A stretch of DNA of 28,497 nt. Source: a virus. The DNA lies in the IMG/VR virus record IMGVR_UViG_3300027721_000057, positions 1 through 28,497 of that record. One strand, 5' to 3'. Below, piece by piece: positions 1 through 8,165 of this stretch. The position numbers were made by a program, and so were the translations under genes. The notes beneath the pieces are model-generated. The model was not told the origin of the DNA. It made no database searches and saw nothing but the letters and a program-made list of their open reading frames with translations. Numbering within the stretch: position 1 is the first letter of the stretch; each line of letters opens with the position of its first letter.

Positions 1-103
1 AGTACAAAAAAAGTACTTAAATATTTTTTAGTCTCGGTATTAATTATTATATTTGATATGTAAACAAATTAAAAAAGGAGGTAAAAATGCAATTTCAAAG
101 AGG
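1..103. repeat. Inverted repeat IR-L, copy 1 (103 bp, perfect)
   Basis: Bases 1-103 equal the reverse complement of 22163-22265 without a mismatch. The repeat carries a palindromic AGTAC-A7-GTACT box (1-17), a TATATTTG promoter-like box (48-55), an AAGGAGGT ribosome binding site (75-82) and the first 17 bases of the gene starting at 87. Identity stops at base 104, inside codon 6. The left edge is cut by the window, so the true repeat may be longer. Confidence 0.97.
48..82 (+). promoter_or_regulatory. Promoter-like box and strong Shine-Dalgarno for the 221-aa gene
   Basis: TATATTTG at 48-55 fits the Bacteroidota -7 consensus TAnnTTTG, with a T-run about 20 bases upstream in place of a clear TTTG box. 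AAGGAGGT at 75-82 lies 4 bases before the ATG at 87. Other genes in the window have A/T-only leaders, so this site stands out. The same signals occur in inverted orientation before the gene at 22179. Confidence 0.55.
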
Positions 104-752
104 CGGAAACACTTTATCCACAATAGGAATAGGCCGATTAACACAGATTAAGTCTTCTCAGATATTTAACGCAAACGAACTTTGTAATAACTTCTCAGAA
201 GAAGAAATGAAAATTATGTTTGATAAAGTACATAATCGAATTTCAGGAATTTCGCTTGATGGAGTTGATATTAATGACCTATCGAACCACGACCAGGTAT
301 ATTTTAATAATCAGCTCGTAAAGGGACTTAAAGCAGCACGTCGAAGAGCAGCAAAAATAGTTGCAAAATCAGAATTTGTTGAAGGAGACGTAATAGAGAT
401 ATTATTAAATGGAACAAAGGAAATAATGAACGTCTCATTTAAAAGCAAAGGCAGACCTCATATTGATAATAAAGGAAGAATAAGAGGATGGAATAACCAA
501 TACAGAATTTCAGCATATCTTAAAAATGGATACCGTAAACTTGAAGGAGAAGAAAAAGAGACCTGGATTAAAGAACAAAAATTAGAAATACTTAAAGGAG
601 ATCAGAAAACATTCGAACAAGAAATAAAATGGCATAAGAACTTATTAGATGGAGAAACAAAAGAGGATAAAATAAGACAGTATACAGAATACTTAGAAAG
701 AGCAGAAGAAAAATTACGTAATAACCTCGAAGAACAGCAGAACTTAAAGTAA
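87..752 (+). CDS. Hypothetical protein sharing promoter and first codons with the 111-aa gene
   Basis: This 221-aa protein of unknown function starts at an ATG placed 4 bases after a full AAGGAGGT. Its first six residues, MQFQRG, are the same as those of the gene starting at 22179 on the minus strand because both starts lie in the inverted repeat. Past the repeat the two still share a loose pattern (a Leu, then an Ile-Gly pair, then a basic residue) within about 18 residues, so the N-terminus may be a functional module. The middle (about 85-150) is basic and may bind nucleic acid; the C-terminal 60 residues are Lys/Glu-rich and likely a coiled coil. It precedes the packaging genes and is followed at once by a terminator, so it is probably its own transcription unit. 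I do not recognise the family. Confidence 0.8.
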   Translation: MQFQRGGNTLSTIGIGRLTQIKSSQIFNANELCNNFSEEEMKIMFDKVHNRISGISLDGVDINDLSNHDQVYFNNQLVKGLKAARRRAAKIVAKSEFVEGDVIEILLNGTKEIMNVSFKSKGRPHIDNKGRIRGWNNQYRISAYLKNGYRKLEGEEKETWIKEQKLEILKGDQKTFEQEIKWHKNLLDGETKEDKIRQYTEYLERAEEKLRNNLEEQQNLK

Positions 753-775
753 TATTACATCATATAAAAGATATA

Positions 776-807
776 AATGAGGAGTTAAAATTAGCTCCTC
801 ATTTTTT
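776..807 (+). terminator. Rho-independent terminator
   Basis: A nine-pair stem AATGAGGAG/CTCCTCATT (776-784 with 795-803) has a 10-base loop, and the 3' arm runs into a T tract (802-807). It closes the 221-aa gene and separates it from the packaging operon. Confidence 0.85.
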
Positions 808-810
808 ATT

Positions 811-828
811 AGTATATATAAATAAAAA
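811..828 (+). promoter_or_regulatory. Recurrent leader motif (GTATATATAAATAAAA)
   Basis: This is one of several copies of a GATATATAAATAAA-like element found before genes in both arms. Here it follows the terminator and precedes the small terminase ATG at 837, where a new promoter for the late operon is expected. It could be a phage-specific promoter or an A-rich translation leader. Confidence 0.4.
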
Positions 829-836
829 TATGTATT

Positions 837-1166
837 ATGCTTAAAGATATGTTAATTAAATATCTCGAGGATCAGGGATTATACCATGAGTCAGATGACA
901 TACTTATTGATGAGTTGGTATTCAATATCGAGATACTTAATAAAGCAAAAAAAGACATTAGAGATAACGACATTAAAATAGATGTCACAAAAAACCCAGA
1001 GAAGGGATCATTTTACCAAAAGAACCCCGCAATTAGTGTATACTCACAAACTCTTAAACAATTAACTATGATATTTAGAATGCTTGCACTCTCCCCATCA
1101 GAAAGGCAAAAACTTAAAATTGCCATACAAGAGGCAAACGACCAATTTGAGGATACATTCAATTAA
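837..1166 (+). CDS. terS: Terminase small subunit (P27-like)
   Basis: This 109-aa protein is the likely DNA-recognition subunit of the packaging motor. An acidic N-terminal half is followed by NPAISVYSQTLKQLTMIF (about 64-81) and a short LSPSERQKL segment (about 86-94). This closely matches the end of P27-type small terminases, where an N-P-A/x-Y-x-Q-x-L-K-x-L helix is followed by L-[GS]-[LM]-[ST]-P-x-x-R. The ATG at 837 is the first in frame after the motif at 811-828. The gene lies upstream of the large terminase with two small genes between. The family call rests on motif recognition only. Confidence 0.82.
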   Translation: MLKDMLIKYLEDQGLYHESDDILIDELVFNIEILNKAKKDIRDNDIKIDVTKNPEKGSFYQKNPAISVYSQTLKQLTMIFRMLALSPSERQKLKIAIQEANDQFEDTFN

Positions 1167-1177
1167 AAATAATAATT

Positions 1178-1402
1178 ATGGAAAACGAAACAATAAGACT
1201 TGAAGAATGGACGATAGTCGATGCACCAATTTATAGAAGAGTTTCAGACATACGCAATAAGATTAATAATATGCTTATCGATAAACTTGTAGAAAAAGGT
1301 GCTGAAAGAGATGACGTACAAATACTCGTAGAAAAAGCTGATAATGGAAGCAGCTGTTGCGAAAGTTATAAGATAACCGTGTTTGTAGAATATAAAGAAT
1401 AA
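1178..1402 (+). CDS. Hypothetical 74-aa protein in the packaging operon
   Basis: This acidic 74-aa protein of unknown function starts 12 bases after the small terminase stop, with an AATAATAATT leader typical of this genome. It has a predicted helical centre (about 20-42) and a C-terminal part ending in a beta-like ITVFVEYKE. A Cys-Cys pair lies near residue 60. No catalytic motif is visible. Its place between the terminase subunits and its tight spacing support a real gene. A longer antisense reading frame over it (1244-1504) lacks context and is rejected. Confidence 0.7.
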   Translation: MENETIRLEEWTIVDAPIYRRVSDIRNKINNMLIDKLVEKGAERDDVQILVEKADNGSSCCESYKITVFVEYKE

Positions 1403-1403
1403 T

Positions 1404-1562
1404 ATGAACAAATACTCGAGAAGAAGTCTTTTATTAAATTCATTCGACCAATTTGACCAGAAGAAGATGTTGTGGATGATAGCTCTTCTTAAAGTTAAAA
1501 ACAAGTACCACCAAGGATTAGGATATTGGTATATTCAGGAGTATGAAGCAAGACTTAATTAG
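1404..1562 (+). CDS. Small hypothetical protein (52 aa) overlapping terL
   Basis: I read an ATG at 1404, one base after the preceding TAA, and an open frame to TAG at 1560-1562. It begins MNKYSRRSLLLNSFDQFDQK and ends in YWYIQEYEARLN. The frame fills the whole gap before the large terminase and overlaps its start by 20 bases, the layout of translationally coupled phage genes. The product is basic and probably helical. The function is unknown. The alternative is a non-coding gap of 140 bases, which would be unusual in this packed operon. Confidence 0.6.
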   Translation: MNKYSRRSLLLNSFDQFDQKKMLWMIALLKVKNKYHQGLGYWYIQEYEARLN

Positions 1563-3231
1563 CATAGACGATTATCTTCGTCGATGTTGGAAATACGTTG
1601 GCGATTACATAGAGGGTGTTGAGGATGGAAGTATAAAGACGAATTATTATATTAAAAAACAGGTAGAGTTATTTAAAAAGGCACTCCATAGAGACGACCT
1701 CGAATTTAAAACGTCTGAAGTTGATAAGGTATTTAATTTTGGATATTTCGTAAACCTCATTCATAATAATAAAGTAGAGAGATTTCATTTATTACCATAT
1801 GAGTGTTTCTTTCTTGCAAGCATATATGGATTTTATTATAAAGGTACTGATAATAGAAAAGTAAGAGAGGCAATTTTATTCATAGGAAAAGGAAATGGCA
1901 AGTCTCCATTAGCAGCATTCCTCGTCACGTATACTTTTTTAGTTGATGGCAAAATAGATCCAGAAGCGCTGTTGCTTGCAAATACAAGACGACAGGCAGG
2001 AATATCTTTAGGATTTGTACGTAAAATGATATTCACGTCTCCGACACTTGATAAAAGATTAGAACCATATAATTATAAAATAAAATTCAGAAATAAAAGA
2101 AAGTCTGGATTTATAGAGATACTCTCGTCAGATATTAAATCGATGGATGGATATGCAGCAAACATAGGCATACTCGACGAGGTGCACGAATATGATAATG
2201 CCGATATTTATAATATGATAAAAGGAGCGTGTCAGAAGAAGCACAACTCTCTTTTATTACTTATAACAACAGCTGGAACAAACATAAAAGGATTTCTTTA
2301 TAATAAATTAAAGTATTATAAAGCTGTGCTTAATGAAGTTATTAAAGATGACTCAGTATTCGCAGCTCTTTATTCATTAGATGATGGAGACGATTATAAT
2401 GATAAGAAGAACTGGTATAAGGCAAATCCTGGATTGGATTACATATTCCCACTCTTCGATTTAGAGAAATTATTTGAGTCTTCGAAATTCTCATTATCTG
2501 AACTTAATAACTTTTTAACGAAAAGACTTAACGAATTTAGAGATGCAGAAACAACATGGATTCCAATAGACCAGTTAAATAAAGTATTTGTTGATAAAAT
2601 AGATGATGACCTCATAGGAGAGGATTGTTATATTGGTGTAGACTTATCTGAGAACAGAGACTTAACATCGATTGTATGTACATTTTATAAAAATAATAAA
2701 TGTTATATTAAACCATTATTCTTTATGCCGAATAATGAGGAGAAGTTTGTTAGAAGTGGAGGTGTTAGTATAATAGACTGGATTAAAGAGGGATTGATAA
2801 TTAAATCAGACCATTCGACGATAGATTATGACCAGATAACAGAAAAAATTGCAGAACTTAATAAATTATACAATATACGATTATTATATTATGACCCAGC
2901 AAATAGTGCAATATTTTTAGATAAATTACTTAATGCTGAAATAGGCATACGTGGAAAATGTAAACCGTTTCAGCAAAAGGCAATTACATTTAATACTCCT
3001 CTTAAATATTTAGAGAAAATTATATACGACGAAAGTATAGTTATTGAGAACCCAGCACTTAAATGGCAATTTGGAAATGCAATACTTTATACTGACGGAA
3101 ATAATAATATAAAGATAATGAAAAATAAGAGTAATGACTCTGTGGATGGGGTCGTTGCACTTGGTATGTCGATAGGAGCTTATTTAGATATTAATAAGGG
3201 ACTTAAATCGATTAAAGAGTTGTATTCTTAA
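1543..3231 (+). CDS. terL: Terminase large subunit (ATPase-nuclease)
   Basis: This 562-aa protein is the motor that drives DNA into the prohead and cuts it. The ATPase domain shows Walker A GKGNGKS (about 115-121), Walker B IGILDEVHE (about 208-216, with acidic D212 and E213) and a coupling-type LLLITTAGT segment (about 238-246). The C-terminal RNase H-fold nuclease has YIGVDLSENRDLT (catalytic-type D367), LLYYDPAN (D451) and a terminal DSVDGVVALGMSIGAY (about 532-547) supplying the last acidic residue. Length and layout fit the HK97-type Terminase_1 family. The start at 1543 overlaps the small upstream gene. The portal follows after 31 bases. Confidence 0.96.
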   Translation: MKQDLISIDDYLRRCWKYVGDYIEGVEDGSIKTNYYIKKQVELFKKALHRDDLEFKTSEVDKVFNFGYFVNLIHNNKVERFHLLPYECFFLASIYGFYYKGTDNRKVREAILFIGKGNGKSPLAAFLVTYTFLVDGKIDPEALLLANTRRQAGISLGFVRKMIFTSPTLDKRLEPYNYKIKFRNKRKSGFIEILSSDIKSMDGYAANIGILDEVHEYDNADIYNMIKGACQKKHNSLLLLITTAGTNIKGFLYNKLKYYKAVLNEVIKDDSVFAALYSLDDGDDYNDKKNWYKANPGLDYIFPLFDLEKLFESSKFSLSELNNFLTKRLNEFRDAETTWIPIDQLNKVFVDKIDDDLIGEDCYIGVDLSENRDLTSIVCTFYKNNKCYIKPLFFMPNNEEKFVRSGGVSIIDWIKEGLIIKSDHSTIDYDQITEKIAELNKLYNIRLLYYDPANSAIFLDKLLNAEIGIRGKCKPFQQKAITFNTPLKYLEKIIYDESIVIENPALKWQFGNAILYTDGNNNIKIMKNKSNDSVDGVVALGMSIGAYLDINKGLKSIKELYS

Positions 3232-3262
3232 TTACGAATAAATATAAAAATAAACATTAGAT

Positions 3263-4534
3263 ATGTTAGAAAATCTTAAAAGGTCTTTTAGCGATATTTT
3301 TGGTCTTCAGACTTTTGACAGAGTGTACTTGGGAAACGATACAGCTTATGAAGAGCAGGTCGTAATTCCGTTGCAATCTGGATTAAAGAAGAATACATTC
3401 CAAAACTCAGACGCAGAAAAGATCGGAACAGTAATGACTTGTATAAAAGTCTTAGGAGATACCATATCGCGCATTCCAGTAAACATATACCAAAATTCAC
3501 AAACTGGAAACATCGTCGATAAAGAGGATTATAGATATGACTTATTACATTTCTCTCCGAATGGTATTATAACCTCACAATCATTCTTCTCAGCTCTCGA
3601 ATATAATCGAAACCTTAGAGGAAACTCTTTCGCTCGAATAGTTAGAAATAGAGAGACTGGTAGAGTTAGATCATTAGAACTTATCCCCTCCAATCTTGTT
3701 GGTGGGTATAAAATGGTGCGCGGACAATTGTATTATATTGTATACAACAAACTCGAAAATGGAAAAACAAAAGAGGAAGTTGTTAATGCAAATGATATGT
3801 TGCACTTTAAAATGATAACCAAAAATGGTATATGGGGTATTAACCCGATAGAGGCACAACGTCTTAATTTATCCACACTTTGGAAGTCGAAAACAACAGT
3901 TGATAACTTTTATGAGAATAACGCATTCTCTCCAAAAGTACTTAAATCACAAATTCCTGATGTACAGTTTCAAGAAGCCTTCGCTGAAGCAATGAGGGAC
4001 TGGAATAAAAATAACGTCGGACCAGCAAACGCAGGAGAAGTTATTAAATTACCTCCATTCACAGAGATTCAGGAGTTAACTCTTGATCCAGTTGATGCAA
4101 AATTCATAGAGAGTCAGAAATTCGATACAGCACAACTCTCAGCATTTTATGGTGTGCCACCTGATATGGTAGGTGTATACGAATATTCGAAATATAATAA
4201 TGTCGAGCAGAAACAACAGGAATTTATTGCAAATACAATAGCTGGAATAACTCGTATGTATAGGCAAGAGTTAGAATTTAAATTACTCACAGCTGAAGAG
4301 AGAAAAACTGGAAAGAGTATAGAGTTTGTCACACAAGCACTTATCGAAACTGATATAGCCACTCGAAGTAATTATTATAAAACTATGCAGGATTTAGGTG
4401 TTATGACCCCAAACCAGATAGCATTACTTGAAGGATTACCAACATTCCCAGAGGGAGATAAACATTATATGAGCTCGCAAACTATGCCGATAGAGGATAG
4501 AGATGCAAATAATAAAAACCCAAACGTGGAATAA
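3263..4534 (+). CDS. Portal protein (HK97-type)
   Basis: This 423-aa protein forms the twelve-subunit ring at the capsid vertex through which DNA passes. Family hallmarks seen are an early VMTCIKVLGDTISRIPVNIY segment (about 57-76), a NRNLRGNSFARIVRN stretch (about 114-128), a DMLHFK motif (about 178-183) and the late AFYGVPPDMVG segment (about 290-300), which is very typical of HK97-family portals. The C-terminus is polar and likely disordered. The order terminase-portal-protease-capsid supports it. The ATG at 3263 follows an A-rich leader with no Shine-Dalgarno sequence. Confidence 0.95.
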   Translation: MLENLKRSFSDIFGLQTFDRVYLGNDTAYEEQVVIPLQSGLKKNTFQNSDAEKIGTVMTCIKVLGDTISRIPVNIYQNSQTGNIVDKEDYRYDLLHFSPNGIITSQSFFSALEYNRNLRGNSFARIVRNRETGRVRSLELIPSNLVGGYKMVRGQLYYIVYNKLENGKTKEEVVNANDMLHFKMITKNGIWGINPIEAQRLNLSTLWKSKTTVDNFYENNAFSPKVLKSQIPDVQFQEAFAEAMRDWNKNNVGPANAGEVIKLPPFTEIQELTLDPVDAKFIESQKFDTAQLSAFYGVPPDMVGVYEYSKYNNVEQKQQEFIANTIAGITRMYRQELEFKLLTAEERKTGKSIEFVTQALIETDIATRSNYYKTMQDLGVMTPNQIALLEGLPTFPEGDKHYMSSQTMPIEDRDANNKNPNVE

Positions 4535-4561
4535 ATAGAATATATGAAAATAAGTTAACTT

Positions 4562-5194
4562 ATGAAAGATTATAATAAAATACAGGAGAGAGTCTATGAT
4601 ATAAAAGACCTCCAATTCAGAGCTGTTGAAGAGAATGACCAGAAAATATTAGAGGGATATGCAGCTCTTTATAATACTCGCTCGAAGTTGTTATTTAATT
4701 CTTTTTATGAAGTCATTGAAGCTGGTGCATTCGATGAACTCCTAAGAAGCGATGAACTCGATGTTGTACTGAACTTTAATCACGACAATTCACTCGTAAT
4801 GGGTCGTACAACAAATGGTACACTCGAACTTCGCTCAGACGAAAAGGGATTATTTTTTAGAGCAGTATTACCAGACACTTCGTATGCATCTGATGTATAC
4901 AAGTTAGTACAACGAGGAGACATATTTCAGAACTCATTCGCATTTATGCCAGCAGCAGATGGGTACAAAATTGAGAAAATCGATGGAACAAAACATGAGC
5001 TCGTCACAATAACAAAAGTCGAAAGACTTAGAGATGTTAGTGCGGTCACATTCCCAGCTTATGCAGAAACAAAAGTCGAGGCTCGAGATGATGACCAAAA
5101 TGTTGTAGAGCAAATAGATGAGAAAAGAGTTGAAGACAATAAGTCTCGTACCGAAATATATAGGTTGAAGACCAAATTATTAAAAATAAAGTAA
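4562..5194 (+). CDS. Prohead maturation protease (HK97-type serine protease)
   Basis: This 210-aa protease cleaves the capsid scaffold domain and itself during head maturation. It has the herpes-assemblin-like fold signatures: EGYAALYN (about 31-38), a catalytic His in NFNHDNS (H74), GLFFRAVLPDTSYA (about 96-109) and the nucleophile in QNSFAFMP (S125). The late motif RLRDVSAVTFPAYAET is also family-typical. The C-terminal 40 residues are charged and probably removed by self-processing. It sits directly between portal and major capsid genes. Confidence 0.95.
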   Translation: MKDYNKIQERVYDIKDLQFRAVEENDQKILEGYAALYNTRSKLLFNSFYEVIEAGAFDELLRSDELDVVLNFNHDNSLVMGRTTNGTLELRSDEKGLFFRAVLPDTSYASDVYKLVQRGDIFQNSFAFMPAADGYKIEKIDGTKHELVTITKVERLRDVSAVTFPAYAETKVEARDDDQNVVEQIDEKRVEDNKSRTEIYRLKTKLLKIK

Positions 5195-5209
5195 AATTAT
5201 ATTAAAACT

Positions 5210-6337
5210 ATGAAAATCACCGATTTAAAAGAAAAAAGAAACCAGTATATTGTTAGGATGGAAGAAATTACATCCAATGATACTATGACTGATGAACTTC
5301 GTGCAGAATGGGAAAATCTTGATGCAAAAGTGCAGACTATCGATAAGGACATTAAAATTGCCGAAAGACAAGAGACCCTTAATGTACGTATGGTAGAAAA
5401 GATGAAGCCAGAAACTGAAGATGCAGAAGAAGAAACCAGATCAGTTATTGAAGGACTTCAGGAATTTTTTAGGACTGGAAATGTACCTTCAGAATTTAGA
5501 GGTGCAAACGGAGGATTCCTCCTAAGAACTGACCTTACTCTTACTCAGCTTGGCGCTGATAACAAGAACAAGACAGTTGAGAACTCTCTTTCGATTGCAA
5601 AATCTCCAGCAGAGGGACTTATGGAAGCAATGGGAGTTGTTAAATTCACTGGCTTAACAGGCGATTTAGTATTGCCATCGATGCCACAAGTTTCAGCAGG
5701 ATTCGCATCAGAAGCAGCAGCTGTTTCAGATGCATCAGCAGATCCAGCAAGCTTAAAACTCTCAGCAAGACGTCTTGGAGCTTATAACGTTGTCACGAAA
5801 GAAGTACTTAATAACTCACAACCAGCAATATGGGCAGGTGTTATTCAGGACATTCGCGATGCATGGTACAGAGCTCAGTTAGCAGACCTCTTTGACCAGA
5901 TTCAGACAGACGCAGTTGATGCAAGCACAATCATTGCAGGTAGCACATTAGCATATGCTGACATTGTTAATCTTCAGGCAAATGTGCCTTACGATATGGC
6001 AAGACCAGTATACGTTGCAACTCCAGCAATTGCAGCATTCCTTAAACAAGCAGCAACCGTTGCATCCATTAATGGACCAGTATGGAACGGACCTCTTATG
6101 AACGGAACAGTTGATGGTATACAAGCATACGCAACTTCACTTGCAAATACTGACCACCTCCTTTATTTCGACGCACAGGCAGCTGTAGTTGGAGAATGGG
6201 GCCCAGGCATCGAACTCCTTGTTAACCCTTATACTTACGATTCTGAAGGAAAAATTAAAGTCACGATTAGCGGCTTAACCGACACAGGATTCCGTAATTA
6301 TAGATTCGCATCTTGGATTGCAGACGTTTCGATTTAA
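5210..6337 (+). CDS. Major capsid protein (HK97 fold)
   Basis: This 375-aa protein builds the icosahedral head. Residues 1-75 form a charged coiled-coil delta domain acting as a built-in scaffold, as in HK97. The shell domain begins near FRGANGGFLLRTD (about 96-108), so cleavage by the neighbouring protease probably falls between about residues 75 and 100. The A-domain end (GISGLTD-like segment near VTISGLTDTGFRNYRFASWI) is typical of the family. Codon choice is the most uniform in the window, as expected for the most expressed gene, and a strong terminator follows. Maturation by cross-linking cannot be judged from sequence alone. Confidence 0.95.
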   Translation: MKITDLKEKRNQYIVRMEEITSNDTMTDELRAEWENLDAKVQTIDKDIKIAERQETLNVRMVEKMKPETEDAEEETRSVIEGLQEFFRTGNVPSEFRGANGGFLLRTDLTLTQLGADNKNKTVENSLSIAKSPAEGLMEAMGVVKFTGLTGDLVLPSMPQVSAGFASEAAAVSDASADPASLKLSARRLGAYNVVTKEVLNNSQPAIWAGVIQDIRDAWYRAQLADLFDQIQTDAVDASTIIAGSTLAYADIVNLQANVPYDMARPVYVATPAIAAFLKQAATVASINGPVWNGPLMNGTVDGIQAYATSLANTDHLLYFDAQAAVVGEWGPGIELLVNPYTYDSEGKIKVTISGLTDTGFRNYRFASWIADVSI

Positions 6338-6364
6338 TTTAATTAATCGAATTTAAATAAAAAG

Positions 6365-6396
6365 AAGGAGGTGGATCTTATCCTCCTCCTTTTTTT
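6365..6396 (+). terminator. Rho-independent terminator after the capsid gene
   Basis: Bases 6365-6376 pair with 6380-6391 (AAGGAGG/CCTCCTT outer, one T-T mismatch, GGAT/ATCC inner) around a three-base loop. A seven-T run (6390-6396) follows. It lies 28 bases after the capsid stop and splits head genes from the connector and tail genes. Confidence 0.9.
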
Positions 6397-6417
6397 AAAT
6401 TAAAAAAAGAGAAAATT

Positions 6418-6960
6418 ATGTCTTTAGCAGTAAAAACAATAACGTCTTGGCCTGTTTCTCTTTATGAAGCAAAGCGACACCTAAGGGTAGAAGAGGACTT
6501 CACTGATGATGACGATTATATCCAGAATTTAATTTATGCAGCAACACAAATTGCTGAAAATTACATAGGAAAAGATATTGCTGAGACATCGAATGTACAA
6601 AGATTATTCGATTTTTGTGGACAATACTTAAATATTCCAAAAGGAAACTTCATAGAATTCACTCAGGGAATAATTGAGGATTCATCGACATTAGTTAGTG
6701 CAATAGATACTCAGATATTCAATAATTATGCTTATATTAAATTAAACTCATCAGTCTCGACTGGAGAATTCACACCATTCACAATATATTATAAAACAGG
6801 ATATGCAGAATTAAATGTGCCTGAGTCAATAAAACAAGCAGTATTGATAAAAATTGCAGATTTGTATGATGTCGATAGGCAGAGTGCAAATATATCTTCA
6901 CTTAGGGAGACAAAAGCATTTGAAAACCTCCTTAACGCATACCGAAAAGTATTTTTTTAA
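6418..6960 (+). CDS. Head-tail connector (gp6-like)
   Basis: This 180-aa protein is the likely adaptor ring under the portal. It opens with a WPVSLYEAKRHLRVEED segment (about 11-27) followed by acidic residues and an IQNLIYAATQIAENYIGKDI helix, the classic pattern of gp6-like connectors in which a helix pair with conserved L-x-x-A-K-x-[HQ]-L-R begins the fold. The late part VPESIKQAVLIKIADLYDVD is the matching C-terminal helix. It follows the capsid gene as in other HK97-like siphophages. The next gene starts two bases after its stop. Confidence 0.88.
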   Translation: MSLAVKTITSWPVSLYEAKRHLRVEEDFTDDDDYIQNLIYAATQIAENYIGKDIAETSNVQRLFDFCGQYLNIPKGNFIEFTQGIIEDSSTLVSAIDTQIFNNYAYIKLNSSVSTGEFTPFTIYYKTGYAELNVPESIKQAVLIKIADLYDVDRQSANISSLRETKAFENLLNAYRKVFF

Positions 6961-6961
6961 A

Positions 6962-7288
6962 ATGTTATCCAGCTTATTAAATAAGAGCATAGTAATAGAG
7001 AAAGAGACCACAACAACAAATGATGTTGGTACTCCAAAAGAGACTTATGTCTTTTTAAAAGAGACCTGGGCAGATAAAGTACCAAAATCAGGCACAACCC
7101 AGTATAATGAAAACGGACAGTCTCCATTCTCCACTGACGACTTTATTATTCGTTATGATGATAGAGTAGATTATAAATGCAGAATTATATACGACAATAG
7201 TTATTATAAGATAGAACATATAGAGAAATTAGGAAGAAACCACTGGATTAAATTGCAGTGTATTGTTTGGGATAGATCAGTATATTAA
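6962..7288 (+). CDS. Head closure / head-tail adaptor protein
   Basis: I place the start at the ATG at 6962, two bases after the connector stop; a longer frame opening at 6854 would overlap the connector by over 100 bases and has no leader. The 108-aa product has a beta-rich pattern: SIVIEKETTTTND, PKETYVFLKETWADKVPK, DDFIIRYDDRVDYKCRIIY and YYKIEHIEKLGRNHWIKLQC. This is the usual order in siphophage head-tail joining proteins (Phage_H_T_join / SPP1 gp16-like), where T-x-D-x-x-G-x-P and a W-A-x-[VI] follow each other. Gene order supports the call. Confidence 0.82.
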   Translation: MLSSLLNKSIVIEKETTTTNDVGTPKETYVFLKETWADKVPKSGTTQYNENGQSPFSTDDFIIRYDDRVDYKCRIIYDNSYYKIEHIEKLGRNHWIKLQCIVWDRSVY

Positions 7289-7290
7289 TT

Positions 7291-7737
7291 ATGGAAGGCG
7301 AACTTGAAGGATTTAAAGAGTACTTGGATATTTTAAATACCCTTGGAAACGATAAAGAGATGCAGAAGTTGCTTAAAGCAACAAATAAGGATTCTCTTAA
7401 AGACATCGAGGGAGCTATGAGGACCTCATTACCATTTAGTAAAAGACTTCTTAGTAATGTTAGAATAGGTGCAACAAAAGTTGATGGAAAAACACATCCA
7501 AATGCACAAGCAGTAGGACCAACATCTGATAGTTATATACTGAGATTTCTCGAAAAAGGAACAGTAGAAAGATATACAAAAGAGGGAGCAAGTAGAGGAG
7601 CAATAAAAGCTCGTAATGCAATAACTCCATTCTTAAATACAGAAGGAGAAAAATTACAAAACAAAATTCCAGAAATATACGGAGAGAAACTCGTCGAACT
7701 TACAGCAAGAAAAGTTAAAAAAATTAATAAGAAATAA
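7291..7737 (+). CDS. HK97 gp10-like tail completion/neck protein
   Basis: This 148-aa protein has an acidic helical N-terminus with a KALKATNKD-like region, then a beta core, a RFLEKGTVER segment (about 85-94) and IKARNAITPFLN (about 103-114). The pairing of [RE]-F-x-E-x-G-T and A-R-N-x-[IL]-x-P-x-L is diagnostic of the HK97 gp10 family, which works at the head-tail junction. Its stop overlaps the start of the next gene by one base (TAATG), which suggests translational coupling with the tail terminator. Confidence 0.85.
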   Translation: MEGELEGFKEYLDILNTLGNDKEMQKLLKATNKDSLKDIEGAMRTSLPFSKRLLSNVRIGATKVDGKTHPNAQAVGPTSDSYILRFLEKGTVERYTKEGASRGAIKARNAITPFLNTEGEKLQNKIPEIYGEKLVELTARKVKKINKK

Positions 7738-8132
7738 TGTCTTTCGCAACTGATATAAAAACAGTAATGAACGCTGATCCGTCATTAAATTCATACATTA
7801 ATGGAGGTATTCATTATGAGAACTTAAAGGATAACTGGATTGGCGAGCAATCGAATAGTACTTGGCTTGTATACGAATTTAATAAATCGCAAGTCGATTG
7901 CTTAAATGCAAAAAATGTATATACAAATTATACCTTAAAAGCTGTTGTAATTCAACGAGATACAAACGATTTGATGGAGACAGTATCCAATCGTCTTATA
8001 GAGTATTTAAATGGATATTCATATAATGATATAATTGATATTGGATTCACGAATGATACTCACGGATTTAATCAGCAACAGGGTGTATATACGAATACTT
8101 TAGAATTCAATGTAATATACATAGAAAATTAG
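7737..8132 (+). CDS. Tail terminator protein
   Basis: This 131-aa protein is placed where siphophages encode the ring that ends tail-tube growth. A helical start with LNSYINGGIHYENLKDNW (about 17-34), a central beta strand with VYEFNKSQVD and a helix with LMETVSNRLIEYLNG (about 80-94) fit the small alpha/beta fold of the tail-terminator family. The C-terminal NTLEFNVIYIE is an edge strand. The family assignment relies mainly on size, order (gp10-like before it, tail tube after it) and general shape. Confidence 0.72.
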   Translation: MSFATDIKTVMNADPSLNSYINGGIHYENLKDNWIGEQSNSTWLVYEFNKSQVDCLNAKNVYTNYTLKAVVIQRDTNDLMETVSNRLIEYLNGYSYNDIIDIGFTNDTHGFNQQQGVYTNTLEFNVIYIEN

Positions 8133-8165
8133 AATAAATATTAAAATTAAAATTATAATTATATT

